Below the pieces are notes generated by a model that ran no database searches, was not told the DNA's origin, and saw only the letters and a list, made by a program, of their open reading frames with translations. A stretch of 36,812 nt of DNA, from NCBI GenBank assembly GCA_020833645.1, contig JAJHRQ010000014.1, forward strand, positions 1-36,812, read 5' to 3'. The translations under genes and the position numbers were made by a program. This DNA comes from Thermocrinis sp. (GTDB lineage: Bacteria > Aquificota > Aquificia > Aquificales > Aquificaceae). Positions 24,784-31,990 of the stretch are shown here, piece by piece (position 1 is the first letter of the stretch; each line of letters starts with the position of its first letter).

Positions 24784-26191
24784 GTCCGCCACATCCTCCC
24801 AGAGCGCCAAAAGGTCTCTGCCTTTCCTCTTGAGCAAGAATACTTGAGGATAAGTAATTCCGAGCACATTATAAACATCCTCAACCCTTACGGGACTGTT
24901 TGGTAGAACTGCTGGTCCCCACCTGTAGCCGGGGGAGGTTGCCACATCCAAGCTCAATACCGCGTCCACACCGTGGAAGTAGTCCGCCAAGGCTTCGCCT
25001 ATGAGCCTATCCCAAGTGCTGTATAGGGTGTCCCTCTTGTAGAGGAACGTCCTTGTGGTAGCTATAACTTCGTTGAACTCCTTCTCGTAAGGTTTATACC
25101 ATTTTTCCACCAGTTCCTTAGCACCCTTATCTTCGGGTATAACATCCGCAAGAATGGGAATAAGCTTGAACCTATAGCCCACCACCCTTTTGTTTCTCAC
25201 CTCCAGGTCCATCACTCCCACGAACTTTCCGTGGCTTCCGGGAGAAACAATGAGCGTATCTCCCACCTTTACCGGAGTGGGCGTTACATCGTGGGTGTGT
25301 CCAGAAATTACCACATATATACCCTTCACCATCTTCATGAGGGCTATATCCAGGGGTAAGCCGTCGTGGGAAAGTAGCACCACCAGGTCCACCTTGTGCT
25401 TTTCCCTGAGTTCGTTCACATAGTTCCGCAGTTCCTCCAGTCTTACACCAAAACGCCAGCCCTCCGTAAAGACTCTCGGGTTTGCTATGGGAGTAAATGG
25501 GAATGAGCTTCCTATGATGCCCACTTTTACGCCATTAACTTCCCTTACGTCGTAGGGTGGGAATATGAGGTCTCCAAAGATATCGTCGGTTATGTTGTAA
25601 GAGATAAACTTGGCCTTTAAGTGTTTATTGACGATCTCCAAAAACTTTTCCTTTCCTACCGTCACATCCCAGTGGGCAACGATGTAGTCGTAGCCCACAT
25701 AGTTTAGCCAATCCACTATCGCCATTCCGTCGGTTTTTAGGGCTATGCTAGAGGTTACCCAAGTATCTCCACCGTCAAGTATAATGCATCTGTCCCCTTC
25801 CCCTCTGATTGACTAAAGTTTTTATAACCGTTGCCATCTGGGGGGCACCGCCCGTTTTTCCATACTCCTTGGCGAGCCTCAAAAAGCTCATGCAGGTCAT
25901 GGTGTATGCTTCCAATGTGTTGGGCTTTAGGTTGTAATACCTGAGAAAGTCCATACCCGCCAAAAAGCCGGGTGTTCCCCTCAGGTTCTCGGGGGCAATA
26001 AGGTTCATCGGCTCGGGGAAATAAACAGGATTTAGGTGCCCGTGGATGTCTGAAGTAAAGACCAAAGACACATTACCGTAAGGCTTAGTATCCAAAAGCC
26101 TTTCAAAGCTTGGCTTTTTGCCAAAGGACAGCCCACTAAAGCTAAGGGCTATTACCGCTGAGTATCCGAGTAGTTCCCTTCTTGACAGCAT
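24775..26191 (-). pseudogene. soxB: SoxB sulfate thiol hydrolase, frameshifted and C-terminally truncated
   Basis: Starts MLSRRELLGYS (ATG at 26191, AGGAGG 6-12 nt before), a Tat signal. The dimetal 5'-nucleotidase-type motifs are present: FTSDIHGHLNP, DGGDTW, AHWDVTVG, LLSHDGLPLD and SGHTHD. One base is missing in the C4 run at 25794-25797 (G4 on the coding strand); adding it joins NQRGRG to IILDGGDTW. The frame then runs to LLALWEDVADNV and jumps into the MBL gene near 24780, losing the roughly 100 residues that close a SoxB protein (normally about 560-590). SoxB removes sulfate from the SoxY-bound thiosulfate adduct in the periplasm. If the deletion is real, Sox turnover would stall. Confidence 0.85.
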
Positions 26192-26237
26192 TTTCTCCCT
26201 CCTACGAAAAATAAAAGGGGGCAGAGCCCCCAAGCTT

Positions 26238-26911
26238 TTACTTATTAACGGGCGATTTAGGATGTAAAAGGTACGTAGCTATGTTTATAACATCCTCAGG
26301 AGACAGCACTCCATGATAGCCAAACCGGGGCATAGCGGAACAGGGAAAAGCATGCCAAGCGTTATAAATGATCTTATAGACCGTCTTTAGCTTTTCCAAA
26401 CCTTCAGGAGTGTTCATGTTCTCCTTGGTTATTTCATACCTTTTCCCATAACCCGTAAGCTGTGGTCCCAAGGTTCCACCGGGAACTCCCTTCTCTATAA
26501 TATGGCAGGCGTAGCAGTTTCCGCCCTTGTCGGTGGGTTTATCGGAAAAACCATAGCTTGCATACCTTCCACCCCTTGAGCTCTCCACCAGCTTTTTACC
26601 CTCTTGCCAATCTCCCCAAGCGATGCCCCACTGAGGATAGACTATATTCTTGTTCTCAAGCTCTATAACCTTTTGTATTGCCTGGGGGGCATGGCTTCCA
26701 TTGAGGGATACTGGGAGCATATCCTTTGGGATTCGTCCTGCTCTATCTTCCATAAGAACTTTGGGTCCTGTTCAAAGCCGGAAAGTAGCACCCGCCTAAC
26801 CTCTTCTGGCTTCACCCCAGCCTTTTTTTTGGTGGGTTGCTTTTTCTGTTGGGCGGGAGAAATACCAACCAAACCAATGGCTAAAAGTCCCAAAAACAAA
26901 GTTTTTCTCAT
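26238..26911 (-). pseudogene. soxX: SoxX cytochrome c subunit, one apparent frameshift
   Basis: Signal peptide MRKTLFLGLLAIGLVGISPA, a lysine-rich stretch, then the SoxX domain: ICSQYPS, NIVYPQWGIAWGDWQEGKKL, heme motif CYACH and the distal-ligand region CSAMPRFGYHG. The frame breaks at the G6 run 26684-26689 (C6 on the coding strand); one additional C gives AMPPQAIQKVIELE and a 224-residue protein. SoxX pairs with SoxA to couple thiosulfate oxidatively to the SoxY cysteine and passes electrons to cytochromes. It sits 3 bp after the soxA stop. The error type suggests it may be intact in the organism. Confidence 0.88.
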
Positions 26912-26914
26912 CTC

Positions 26915-27748
26915 TCACCTCCCTATGCCCGGAACTTTTATCTCGGTGCCGTTGGCGGTGCCATACAAAAAGGTAGACAGTGCGACCGCCAAGTCTGAGT
27001 GTGGTTCAAAGGTGGGCCATCTCATCTGTCTCATACACTCCGCGTACCTGTAATGCATGGTCATGGGTTGAGCCCACCGCACCAAATACTTTGGGAATAT
27101 GGATACTGCCTGTCCTGCCTCTCCGGGTCTGTCCGCACTCCAGAGCCTTGTCGCCCTTATTCTAGCTTCCTTTTGCCCCGCGTGGCAGGTGGCACAGTTA
27201 AAATCCCAAGGTCCAAGCCTTGCGTAGTAAATCTGCTTACCTATCTCATGCATACGCTTAACTTGTGGGTCCTTGAGATTAACGTTGATTTTATGACCGT
27301 TAGAAGCCATAGACACATACATAACTATGGCGTCGTATTCACCCATGCATTGGCTTTTACCCCAACACTGTGTGGCAAATTTTTTAACTTGCTCTGGCGT
27401 CATGCCCGCATACTGCTGAAGGCACCAACCTATCCTAGTTTCAAGGTCCATCACCCTTTTGGCATCGGGGAAATACCTAGGTAGCTGTGCCAACGCACCC
27501 TCTATCTTACCCGGTCCAAGCCCAAAATCGCACTTATCAAGGTTGTATTTCTTGAAGGCTTCCTTGCCCATCTCCGCCCATATCTCGCCGGGGTTTATTC
27601 CCTCCGCCATCATCCTGTTGAACTCCTGCACAAGCCTTATCTCCTCTTCGGGAGAAAGTTCTTGATCTTGGGCTTTAACGGTTTGGTAGCCCAAAAAGCC
27701 CGCATAAGCGAGCCCAAAAACCGCGGAGGTCAGAAGTATTTTCCTCAT
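26915..27748 (-). CDS. soxA: SoxA cytochrome c, thiosulfate-SoxY ligase subunit
   Basis: 277 residues with a signal peptide (about 1-26, ending VKAQ). Only one heme motif is visible, CATCH, so this is the mono-heme form. The active-site cysteine that becomes a persulfide is in YAECMRQMRWP, and the paired WCLQQYAGMTPEQ / CWGKSQCMGEY cysteines of the vestigial N-terminal heme domain survive as disulfide candidates. SoxAX oxidatively attaches thiosulfate to SoxYZ in the periplasm. A good AAGGAGGG precedes the ATG. It lies 13 bp after soxZ in the leftward sox operon. Confidence 0.95.
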   Translation of the reverse strand: MRKILLTSAVFGLAYAGFLGYQTVKAQDQELSPEEEIRLVQEFNRMMAEGINPGEIWAEMGKEAFKKYNLDKCDFGLGPGKIEGALAQLPRYFPDAKRVMDLETRIGWCLQQYAGMTPEQVKKFATQCWGKSQCMGEYDAIVMYVSMASNGHKINVNLKDPQVKRMHEIGKQIYYARLGPWDFNCATCHAGQKEARIRATRLWSADRPGEAGQAVSIFPKYLVRWAQPMTMHYRYAECMRQMRWPTFEPHSDLAVALSTFLYGTANGTEIKVPGIGR

Positions 27749-27761
27749 GGTTTCTCCCTCC

Positions 27762-28088
27762 TTATTTAACGGTTATCTCCGCGGTCTTTTCCCACTTTCC
27801 ACCCTTGTTGTCTTCGTAAGCGGTCTTTATCACTCCAGAGCTCTCCACCCTTAAAGGCAAAGCTATGAACGGGTTGGCGCTAACACCTCCTCCCATACTC
27901 ATCTCGCTTACAAGCTGGTCGTTGTAGAAGAGCTGGAGCTTGGTTAGATAATGTCCGGGAGTTTCCTGACCGGTCTGTGGGTCCCTCCTTGGGGGTGTCA
28001 TAGGGTGGGTGATGACCATCTGCACCCTAATAACCTGTCCCTTCTGTGCTTCCTTTGGCACACGGACTATAGCTGTTCCTGTAGCCAT
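27762..28088 (-). CDS. soxZ: SoxZ, sulfur-carrier partner subunit
   Basis: 108 residues with an immunoglobulin-like beta fold: VPKEAQKGQVIRVQMVITHP near the start, then FYNDQLVSEMSMGGGVSANP and a beta-rich end. It heterodimerises with SoxY and positions the swinging arm. No signal peptide, so it is exported with SoxY through Tat. GAGGTGT precedes the ATG. Intact. Confidence 0.96.
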   Translation of the reverse strand: MATGTAIVRVPKEAQKGQVIRVQMVITHPMTPPRRDPQTGQETPGHYLTKLQLFYNDQLVSEMSMGGGVSANPFIALPLRVESSGVIKTAYEDNKGGKWEKTAEITVK

Positions 28089-28130
28089 TCGGACACCTCC
28101 TTTATAGGATTTTTAGTTTGTTAGCTTATC

Positions 28131-28574
28131 TTATCCGCAGCCACCAGCGGTTACCTTAACCTCCTCGGTTGCCATTACAAAGGTGCCATCCTTTAGTTGC
28201 AAAATAGCCCTAACATTAGAAGTCTCTCCCATTTTGATCCTTGTGGATAGGAACACCTGTCCATTGTGGGGTGTGAATTTCACGTCCGCTATCCAAGGGG
28301 TAGGGTTTTTATCCACAAAGATCCAGAGCCTTTCCACTTTTTCCACTGGTATGTCCGCCTCCACGGTGATGGGTACGTTGGCACCTGATTCTGCGATGGT
28401 GGGAACGGTTAGCTTGATCTCTGCAGTTTCCTTAATTGCGCTTAGCTCCACTCCAAGCCTCTTTTTGACTTCCTCTTCAAGCTTAGAAACCGCAAAGGCG
28501 GGCTTAATGGCTGGGGCAAAGGTGAGCCCTGCTACCGCCACTGCACCAAGCAGTAAAAACTTCCTCCTGTCTAT
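28131..28574 (-). CDS. soxY: SoxY, sulfur-carrier subunit, with unusual AUA start
   Basis: The mature protein ends VTAGGCG, whose cysteine carries the sulfur intermediate on a flexible arm. A Tat signal IDRRKFLLLGAVAVAGLTFA leads. The frame is open up to a TTG at 28616, but that start lies inside soxW with no ribosome site, while AGGAGGT at 28581-28587 is followed after 7 nt by ATA GAC AGG AGG, coding (start)-D-R-R-K. I therefore take the ATA at 28574 as the start; relatives I recall begin MDRRKF. A non-standard AUA start or an ATG-to-ATA change are the options. SoxY residues NGQVFLSTRIKMGETSNV are typical. Confidence 0.85.
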   Translation of the reverse strand: MDRRKFLLLGAVAVAGLTFAPAIKPAFAVSKLEEEVKKRLGVELSAIKETAEIKLTVPTIAESGANVPITVEADIPVEKVERLWIFVDKNPTPWIADVKFTPHNGQVFLSTRIKMGETSNVRAILQLKDGTFVMATEEVKVTAGGCG

Positions 28575-28585
28575 GTATATACCTC

Positions 28586-28999
28586 CTAACAGGTTTTTAT
28601 GCTGTAAAGTTTGCAAGCCCTGTTTATGACGTTTAGGTATTCTCCTTTGGGTCTGCTACCAAAGATAAGGCTGACCACCTTGTCTTGCTTTGGGTCGTAT
28701 ATGACAAGGGTAGGGGTTCCGGGCACGCCAAACCTTCTTGCCAACTTGCTCCCTTCCTCCGACCTAATGTCCAGTTCTACAAAGAGAAAGTTCCTTAGCT
28801 TTTTTGATACTTCTTCATCAGAGAAGACAAATTCCTCTACCTGAGAACAGTATGGGCAAAACTGAATTTTGAAATAAAAGGCTATTAGCTTATTCTCGGA
28901 TACCGCCCTTTGAATAGCCTGCTCTACTGGGTTTGCAAGGGCAAAGCCCACCCACGCAAAAAGCACCAAGAGAAAACCATTAATGAGATTGTCTATCAT
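28586..28999 (-). CDS. soxW: SoxW-like periplasmic thioredoxin
   Basis: 137 residues: an N-terminal signal or anchor helix (NGFLLVLFAWVGFALA), then a thioredoxin fold with active site CPYC in FKIQFCPYCSQVE, the cis-Pro loop GVPGTPTLVIYD and a C-terminal RACKLYSIKTC. SoxW-type proteins keep SoxY/SoxA cysteines reduced in the periplasm. It is the first gene of the sox cluster; its stop overlaps the ribosome binding site of soxY. The 92-bp gap upstream (29000-29091) contains an inverted repeat CTTAA...TTAAG near 29037-29053 and AT-rich DNA, but no promoter I would defend. Confidence 0.85.
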   Translation of the reverse strand: MIDNLINGFLLVLFAWVGFALANPVEQAIQRAVSENKLIAFYFKIQFCPYCSQVEEFVFSDEEVSKKLRNFLFVELDIRSEEGSKLARRFGVPGTPTLVIYDPKQDKVVSLIFGSRPKGEYLNVINRACKLYSIKTC

Positions 29000-29091
29000 A
29001 GGGAAAAAATATAAGCATTGGTCAGCAGTTTTATCTTAATTTTTTCTTAAGTGTGCATAACAAGGGCTTATATAAGGATTTTTGAATATTC

Positions 29092-29298
29092 TTATAAGGG
29101 CAACCTCTTGTGCTTTATGTAGTAAAGGACCGTAAGGGTAATTAAAGTTAGGGTTATAAAAGCGGAAAGTGGAAATGCTAAGGTTCTGTTTATCCTTAAA
29201 AATGTGTCAAGGAGTAAAAGGAAGAGCAGATAAAAGCCGTAGGCTACCAGCACAAAAGATAGAAATTGAAAAAAGTAATGTTTAACCCTTTTTAGCAT
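29092..29298 (-). CDS. Small two-helix membrane protein
   Basis: 68 residues with a basic N-terminus and two transmembrane helices (FLSFVLVAYGFYLLFLLLL and LSAFITLTLITLTVLYYI) separated by a short polar loop, ending KHKRLPL. No family recognised. The start abuts the stop of the preceding deacetylase-like gene with no gap, which supports it being real and coupled. Confidence 0.6.
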   Translation of the reverse strand: MLKRVKHYFFQFLSFVLVAYGFYLLFLLLLDTFLRINRTLAFPLSAFITLTLITLTVLYYIKHKRLPL

Positions 29299-30228
29299 TC
29301 AAGCCTCCAGCATTTTTTCAATGGTTATTGCAACGCACTCTCCTAAAGCTTTTAGGTTGTAGCCTCCCTCAAGGGCAAAAAGCACCGGCAGGTCCATTCT
29401 CTTGGCGGTCTTTAGAATGCTCTCCACGATCTTTGCCACACCCTGTGTGCTAACGTTCAAAAAGGTTAGCGGGTCATCTTTGTGGATATCGTAGCCCGCG
29501 GAGACCAAAAGAAATTGGGGGGAATACTCGCAAATGAGCTTGGGCACCAAGTTGGTGTATATGTCCTCATACTCTGCGTCCCCCGTTCCCGCACTCAAGG
29601 GCACGTTGTAGGTGTAGCCATAGCCTTTTCCTACACCCCTTTCCTCCGCAGAGCCTGTGCCCGGATAAAAGGGATATTCGTGTGTGGAGAAGTAAAAGAC
29701 CCTGTCCTCTTCGTAGAAGCTCCTTTGGGTGCCGTTGCCGTGATGGGCGTCAAAGTCTATTATGAAAACCCGATCAATGCCCTTTTTTAGCAGGTAGTGG
29801 GCACCGATGGCTATGTTGTTAAAAAGGCAAAAGCCCATAGCCTTTGACCTTTCTGCGTGATGCCCCGGTGGTCTTATGGCACAAAATACCGCAGAGACCT
29901 CACCAGACAGAAGCCGGTCAATGCCCTCAAGCACTCCTCCCACCGCATAAAGGGCAGTTTCATAAGACATACTGTTAGCGTAGGTGTCTGGGTCCAGATA
30001 TCCTCCTCCTGAGGCGCAAAAATCGTGGATCTCTTGGATGTAATTTATGTCGTGGTTTAAGCTCACTTCCTCCACTGTCGCCCTTCTTGGCTTGATCTTC
30101 TGTAGATGCTTAAAAAGCCCCCTGTTTTCTATCTCTTGCACTATGCTTATAAGCCTGTCTTTGCTTTCGGGATGCCCTTTTTCGTTGTGCTCCAGATATA
30201 TGTTGTCGTAGACTATGCCTGTTTTCAT
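29299..30228 (-). CDS. Histone deacetylase-family (AcuC/HdaH-type) amidohydrolase
   Basis: 309 residues. Zinc amidohydrolase motifs in order: RPPGHHAE (charge-relay histidines), DFDAHHGNG (metal ligands D and H), the tyrosine loop segment LVSAGYDIHKDDP with the third ligand D, and EGGYNL near the C-terminus. Bacterial members remove acetyl groups from lysines or polyamines. The ATG overlaps the metK stop by 4 nt (ATGA), so it is coupled to S-adenosylmethionine synthesis; a polyamine deacetylase role would fit SAM-derived polyamines made by thermophiles, but this is speculation. Confidence 0.92.
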   Translation of the reverse strand: MKTGIVYDNIYLEHNEKGHPESKDRLISIVQEIENRGLFKHLQKIKPRRATVEEVSLNHDINYIQEIHDFCASGGGYLDPDTYANSMSYETALYAVGGVLEGIDRLLSGEVSAVFCAIRPPGHHAERSKAMGFCLFNNIAIGAHYLLKKGIDRVFIIDFDAHHGNGTQRSFYEEDRVFYFSTHEYPFYPGTGSAEERGVGKGYGYTYNVPLSAGTGDAEYEDIYTNLVPKLICEYSPQFLLVSAGYDIHKDDPLTFLNVSTQGVAKIVESILKTAKRMDLPVLFALEGGYNLKALGECVAITIEKMLEA

Positions 30229-31364
30229 TGAATACCTCCTCCAAGCCTTTCCTTTAGTTCCTCCAGCTTAGTTAGCTTTTCCCAGGGGAGTTCCTCTTTG
30301 CCAAAGTGTCCATAGCAGGCGGTCTTTTTGTAGATGGGCTTTCTCAGGTCCAAAAACTCTATCATCCTTCGTGGGTTCAGTGGGAAAATTTCCCGCAGGG
30401 CTTCCTTTATTCTCTCCTTTTCCACCTTTTCGGTGCCGTAAGTTTCTATATCAAAGGCAATGGGCTCGCTGACGCCAAAGGCATAAGCCAACTGAACAAG
30501 ACAACGCTCCGCAAAGCCACCAGCCACCACATGCTTTGCCATCATCCTTGCCAAGTAGGATGCGCTCCTGTCGGTCTTTGTAGGGTCTTTGCCCGAAAAG
30601 GCACTTCCCCCCGAGTAGGCGGTGTCTCCGTATGCGTCGGAGACGATCTTCCTCCCTGTCTGCCCCACGTCAGCCATAGGACCGCCAAGCACAAACCTGC
30701 CGGAGGGATTGACAAGAATTCTGGTTTCCTTGCTTATATACCTGCTGGGCACCACCTTCTTTACCACTTCTTCTACCAGGTATTCCTTTAACTTTTCCAA
30801 AGACACATCCGGGTCATGCTGGGCAAAGAGTATGATATCTTTCACAAAGAGTGGCTTTGTGCCTTCATAGGCAACTGTAACAAGGGCTTTTCCGTCCGGT
30901 CTTAAAAAGGGTGCCCTTCCCGTTTTCCGAAGGTCTGCCAACTTTTTAGAAAGAGAGTGGGCCAGGGTTATTGGAAGTGGCATGTAGCTTTCCGTTTCGT
31001 TGCAAGCATAACCCACCACCACCGCAGTGTCTCCCGCACCCTCTTGGGAGAGCCCAAGCGCTATTTCTGGGCTTTGCTCCTCTATGGATATGATCACAGC
31101 GGACGCATCCGCATCAAAACCAAGCTCCGGTCTGTTGTAGCCTACCTCCTTTATAGTGCTTCTAACGATTCCCGGAATATCCACGTAGCCCTCGGTGGAT
31201 ACATGCCCAGCCACAAAGGTCATGCCCGATATTACCATTACCTCCAAGGAGACCCTGCTGTAGGGGTCCTTTCTTAAAAACTCATCCAAAAGGGCATCCG
31301 CTATGAGGTCTGCCACCTTGTCCGGATGTCCCTCCGTGGGAGATTCCGCCATCCTTATGTGCAT
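30225..31364 (-). CDS. metK: S-adenosylmethionine synthetase
   Basis: 379 residues from the ATG at 31364 (MHIRMAESPTEGHPDKVAD), the family beginning and length. The frame is open 30 codons further upstream, but that stretch overlaps the promoter. MetK joins ATP and methionine to make SAM. Signatures include SPTEGHPDKVAD, GAGDTAVVVGYAC and GGSAFSGKDPTKTDRSASY (ATP and K+/Mg sites). A perfect TATAAT lies 9 nt upstream with no Shine-Dalgarno. Confidence 0.96.
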   Translation of the reverse strand: MHIRMAESPTEGHPDKVADLIADALLDEFLRKDPYSRVSLEVMVISGMTFVAGHVSTEGYVDIPGIVRSTIKEVGYNRPELGFDADASAVIISIEEQSPEIALGLSQEGAGDTAVVVGYACNETESYMPLPITLAHSLSKKLADLRKTGRAPFLRPDGKALVTVAYEGTKPLFVKDIILFAQHDPDVSLEKLKEYLVEEVVKKVVPSRYISKETRILVNPSGRFVLGGPMADVGQTGRKIVSDAYGDTAYSGGSAFSGKDPTKTDRSASYLARMMAKHVVAGGFAERCLVQLAYAFGVSEPIAFDIETYGTEKVEKERIKEALREIFPLNPRRMIEFLDLRKPIYKKTACYGHFGKEELPWEKLTKLEELKERLGGGIQ

Positions 31365-31373
31365 GGTTTTAAA

Positions 31374-31379
31374 ATTATA
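31374..31379 (-). promoter_or_regulatory. TATAAT -10 box of metK (leaderless type)
   Basis: A perfect TATAAT on the minus strand, 9 nt before the metK ATG. A TTGAAT is found too far upstream (24 bp) to be a convincing -35. Confidence 0.5.
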
Positions 31380-31479
31380 AACCGCACCTAAACAATTTTT
31401 ATTATTCAAGCCAAGGCGAGATTCTATGCCAAACTGATGGGAACCATACCTCATGTGCTCATGTTCAATCTTTCAACTT

Positions 31480-31485
31480 TATAAT
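31480..31485 (+). promoter_or_regulatory. TATAAT -10 box of the 31493 gene
   Basis: A perfect TATAAT 7 nt before the GTG start at 31493. It is about 100 bp from, and divergent to, the metK promoter. No Shine-Dalgarno. Confidence 0.5.
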
Positions 31486-31492
31486 TAAAGCC

Positions 31493-31987
31493 GTGGCTAG
31501 TGTTTGGGAAGAAGCCTTAGTGGAAGAAGCTATCTATTTAATAGCCCACCTTGCCCAATCAGAACAGCATCTTATGGAGATAGAGGGAGAGACAAAGTTG
31601 GAAGACCTAATGCCCATAATAGACGGGCTGAGGAACAGAAGGAAGATGGTGGGGGATGTGCTATTTTCAGTCCTGAGGATAGAAGGAGAAAAGGAAAAGG
31701 AAGAATTCCGCACAAAGCTTGAGAGCCTTTGGTGTTCCCTAAAGCATCTTGCCATGGCGTTGGTGCATTGTGATGAGACGGTGGAAAAGCTTATAAGGAG
31801 GCTTGAGTGCCACCTGCAAAGCGGAGATATGGAAAAGGCAAAGGAGTTGTCCGAAAAGGTAAAGGAGCTATACGAGGTTAGGCAATCCATCAGAAATTTT
31901 ATAAAGATGCTTTTGTTTGATATTTCCAAAAAGCCGAGCTCCGCACCGCAGGTTAGGTGTAGAGAAGACCTATGTACCTTGGAGTAA
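31493..31987 (+). CDS. Helical hypothetical protein preceding ubiD
   Basis: 164 residues, soluble, nearly all helical, with heptad-like charged helices (SGDMEKAKELSEKVKELYEV). Cysteines lie at WCSLKH, VHCDETV, LECHLQ and in the tail RCREDLC, enough for a metal or redox site, though no known motif. I do not recognise the family. The GTG start is supported by the TATAAT 7 nt upstream, and the 3-bp gap to ubiD indicates one transcript. Confidence 0.65.
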   Translation: MASVWEEALVEEAIYLIAHLAQSEQHLMEIEGETKLEDLMPIIDGLRNRRKMVGDVLFSVLRIEGEKEKEEFRTKLESLWCSLKHLAMALVHCDETVEKLIRRLECHLQSGDMEKAKELSEKVKELYEVRQSIRNFIKMLLFDISKKPSSAPQVRCREDLCTLE

Positions 31988-31990
31988 AAC

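Noticed and set aside
26604-27053. Plus-strand frame of 149 codons across the soxX/soxA boundary
   Set aside because: It is antisense to two heme proteins with clear motifs and shows no protein features of its own.
29000-29091. Promoter of the sox operon
   Set aside because: The gap is AT-rich with several partial boxes and one short inverted repeat, but no -35/-10 pair or sigma-54 site stands out enough to report.
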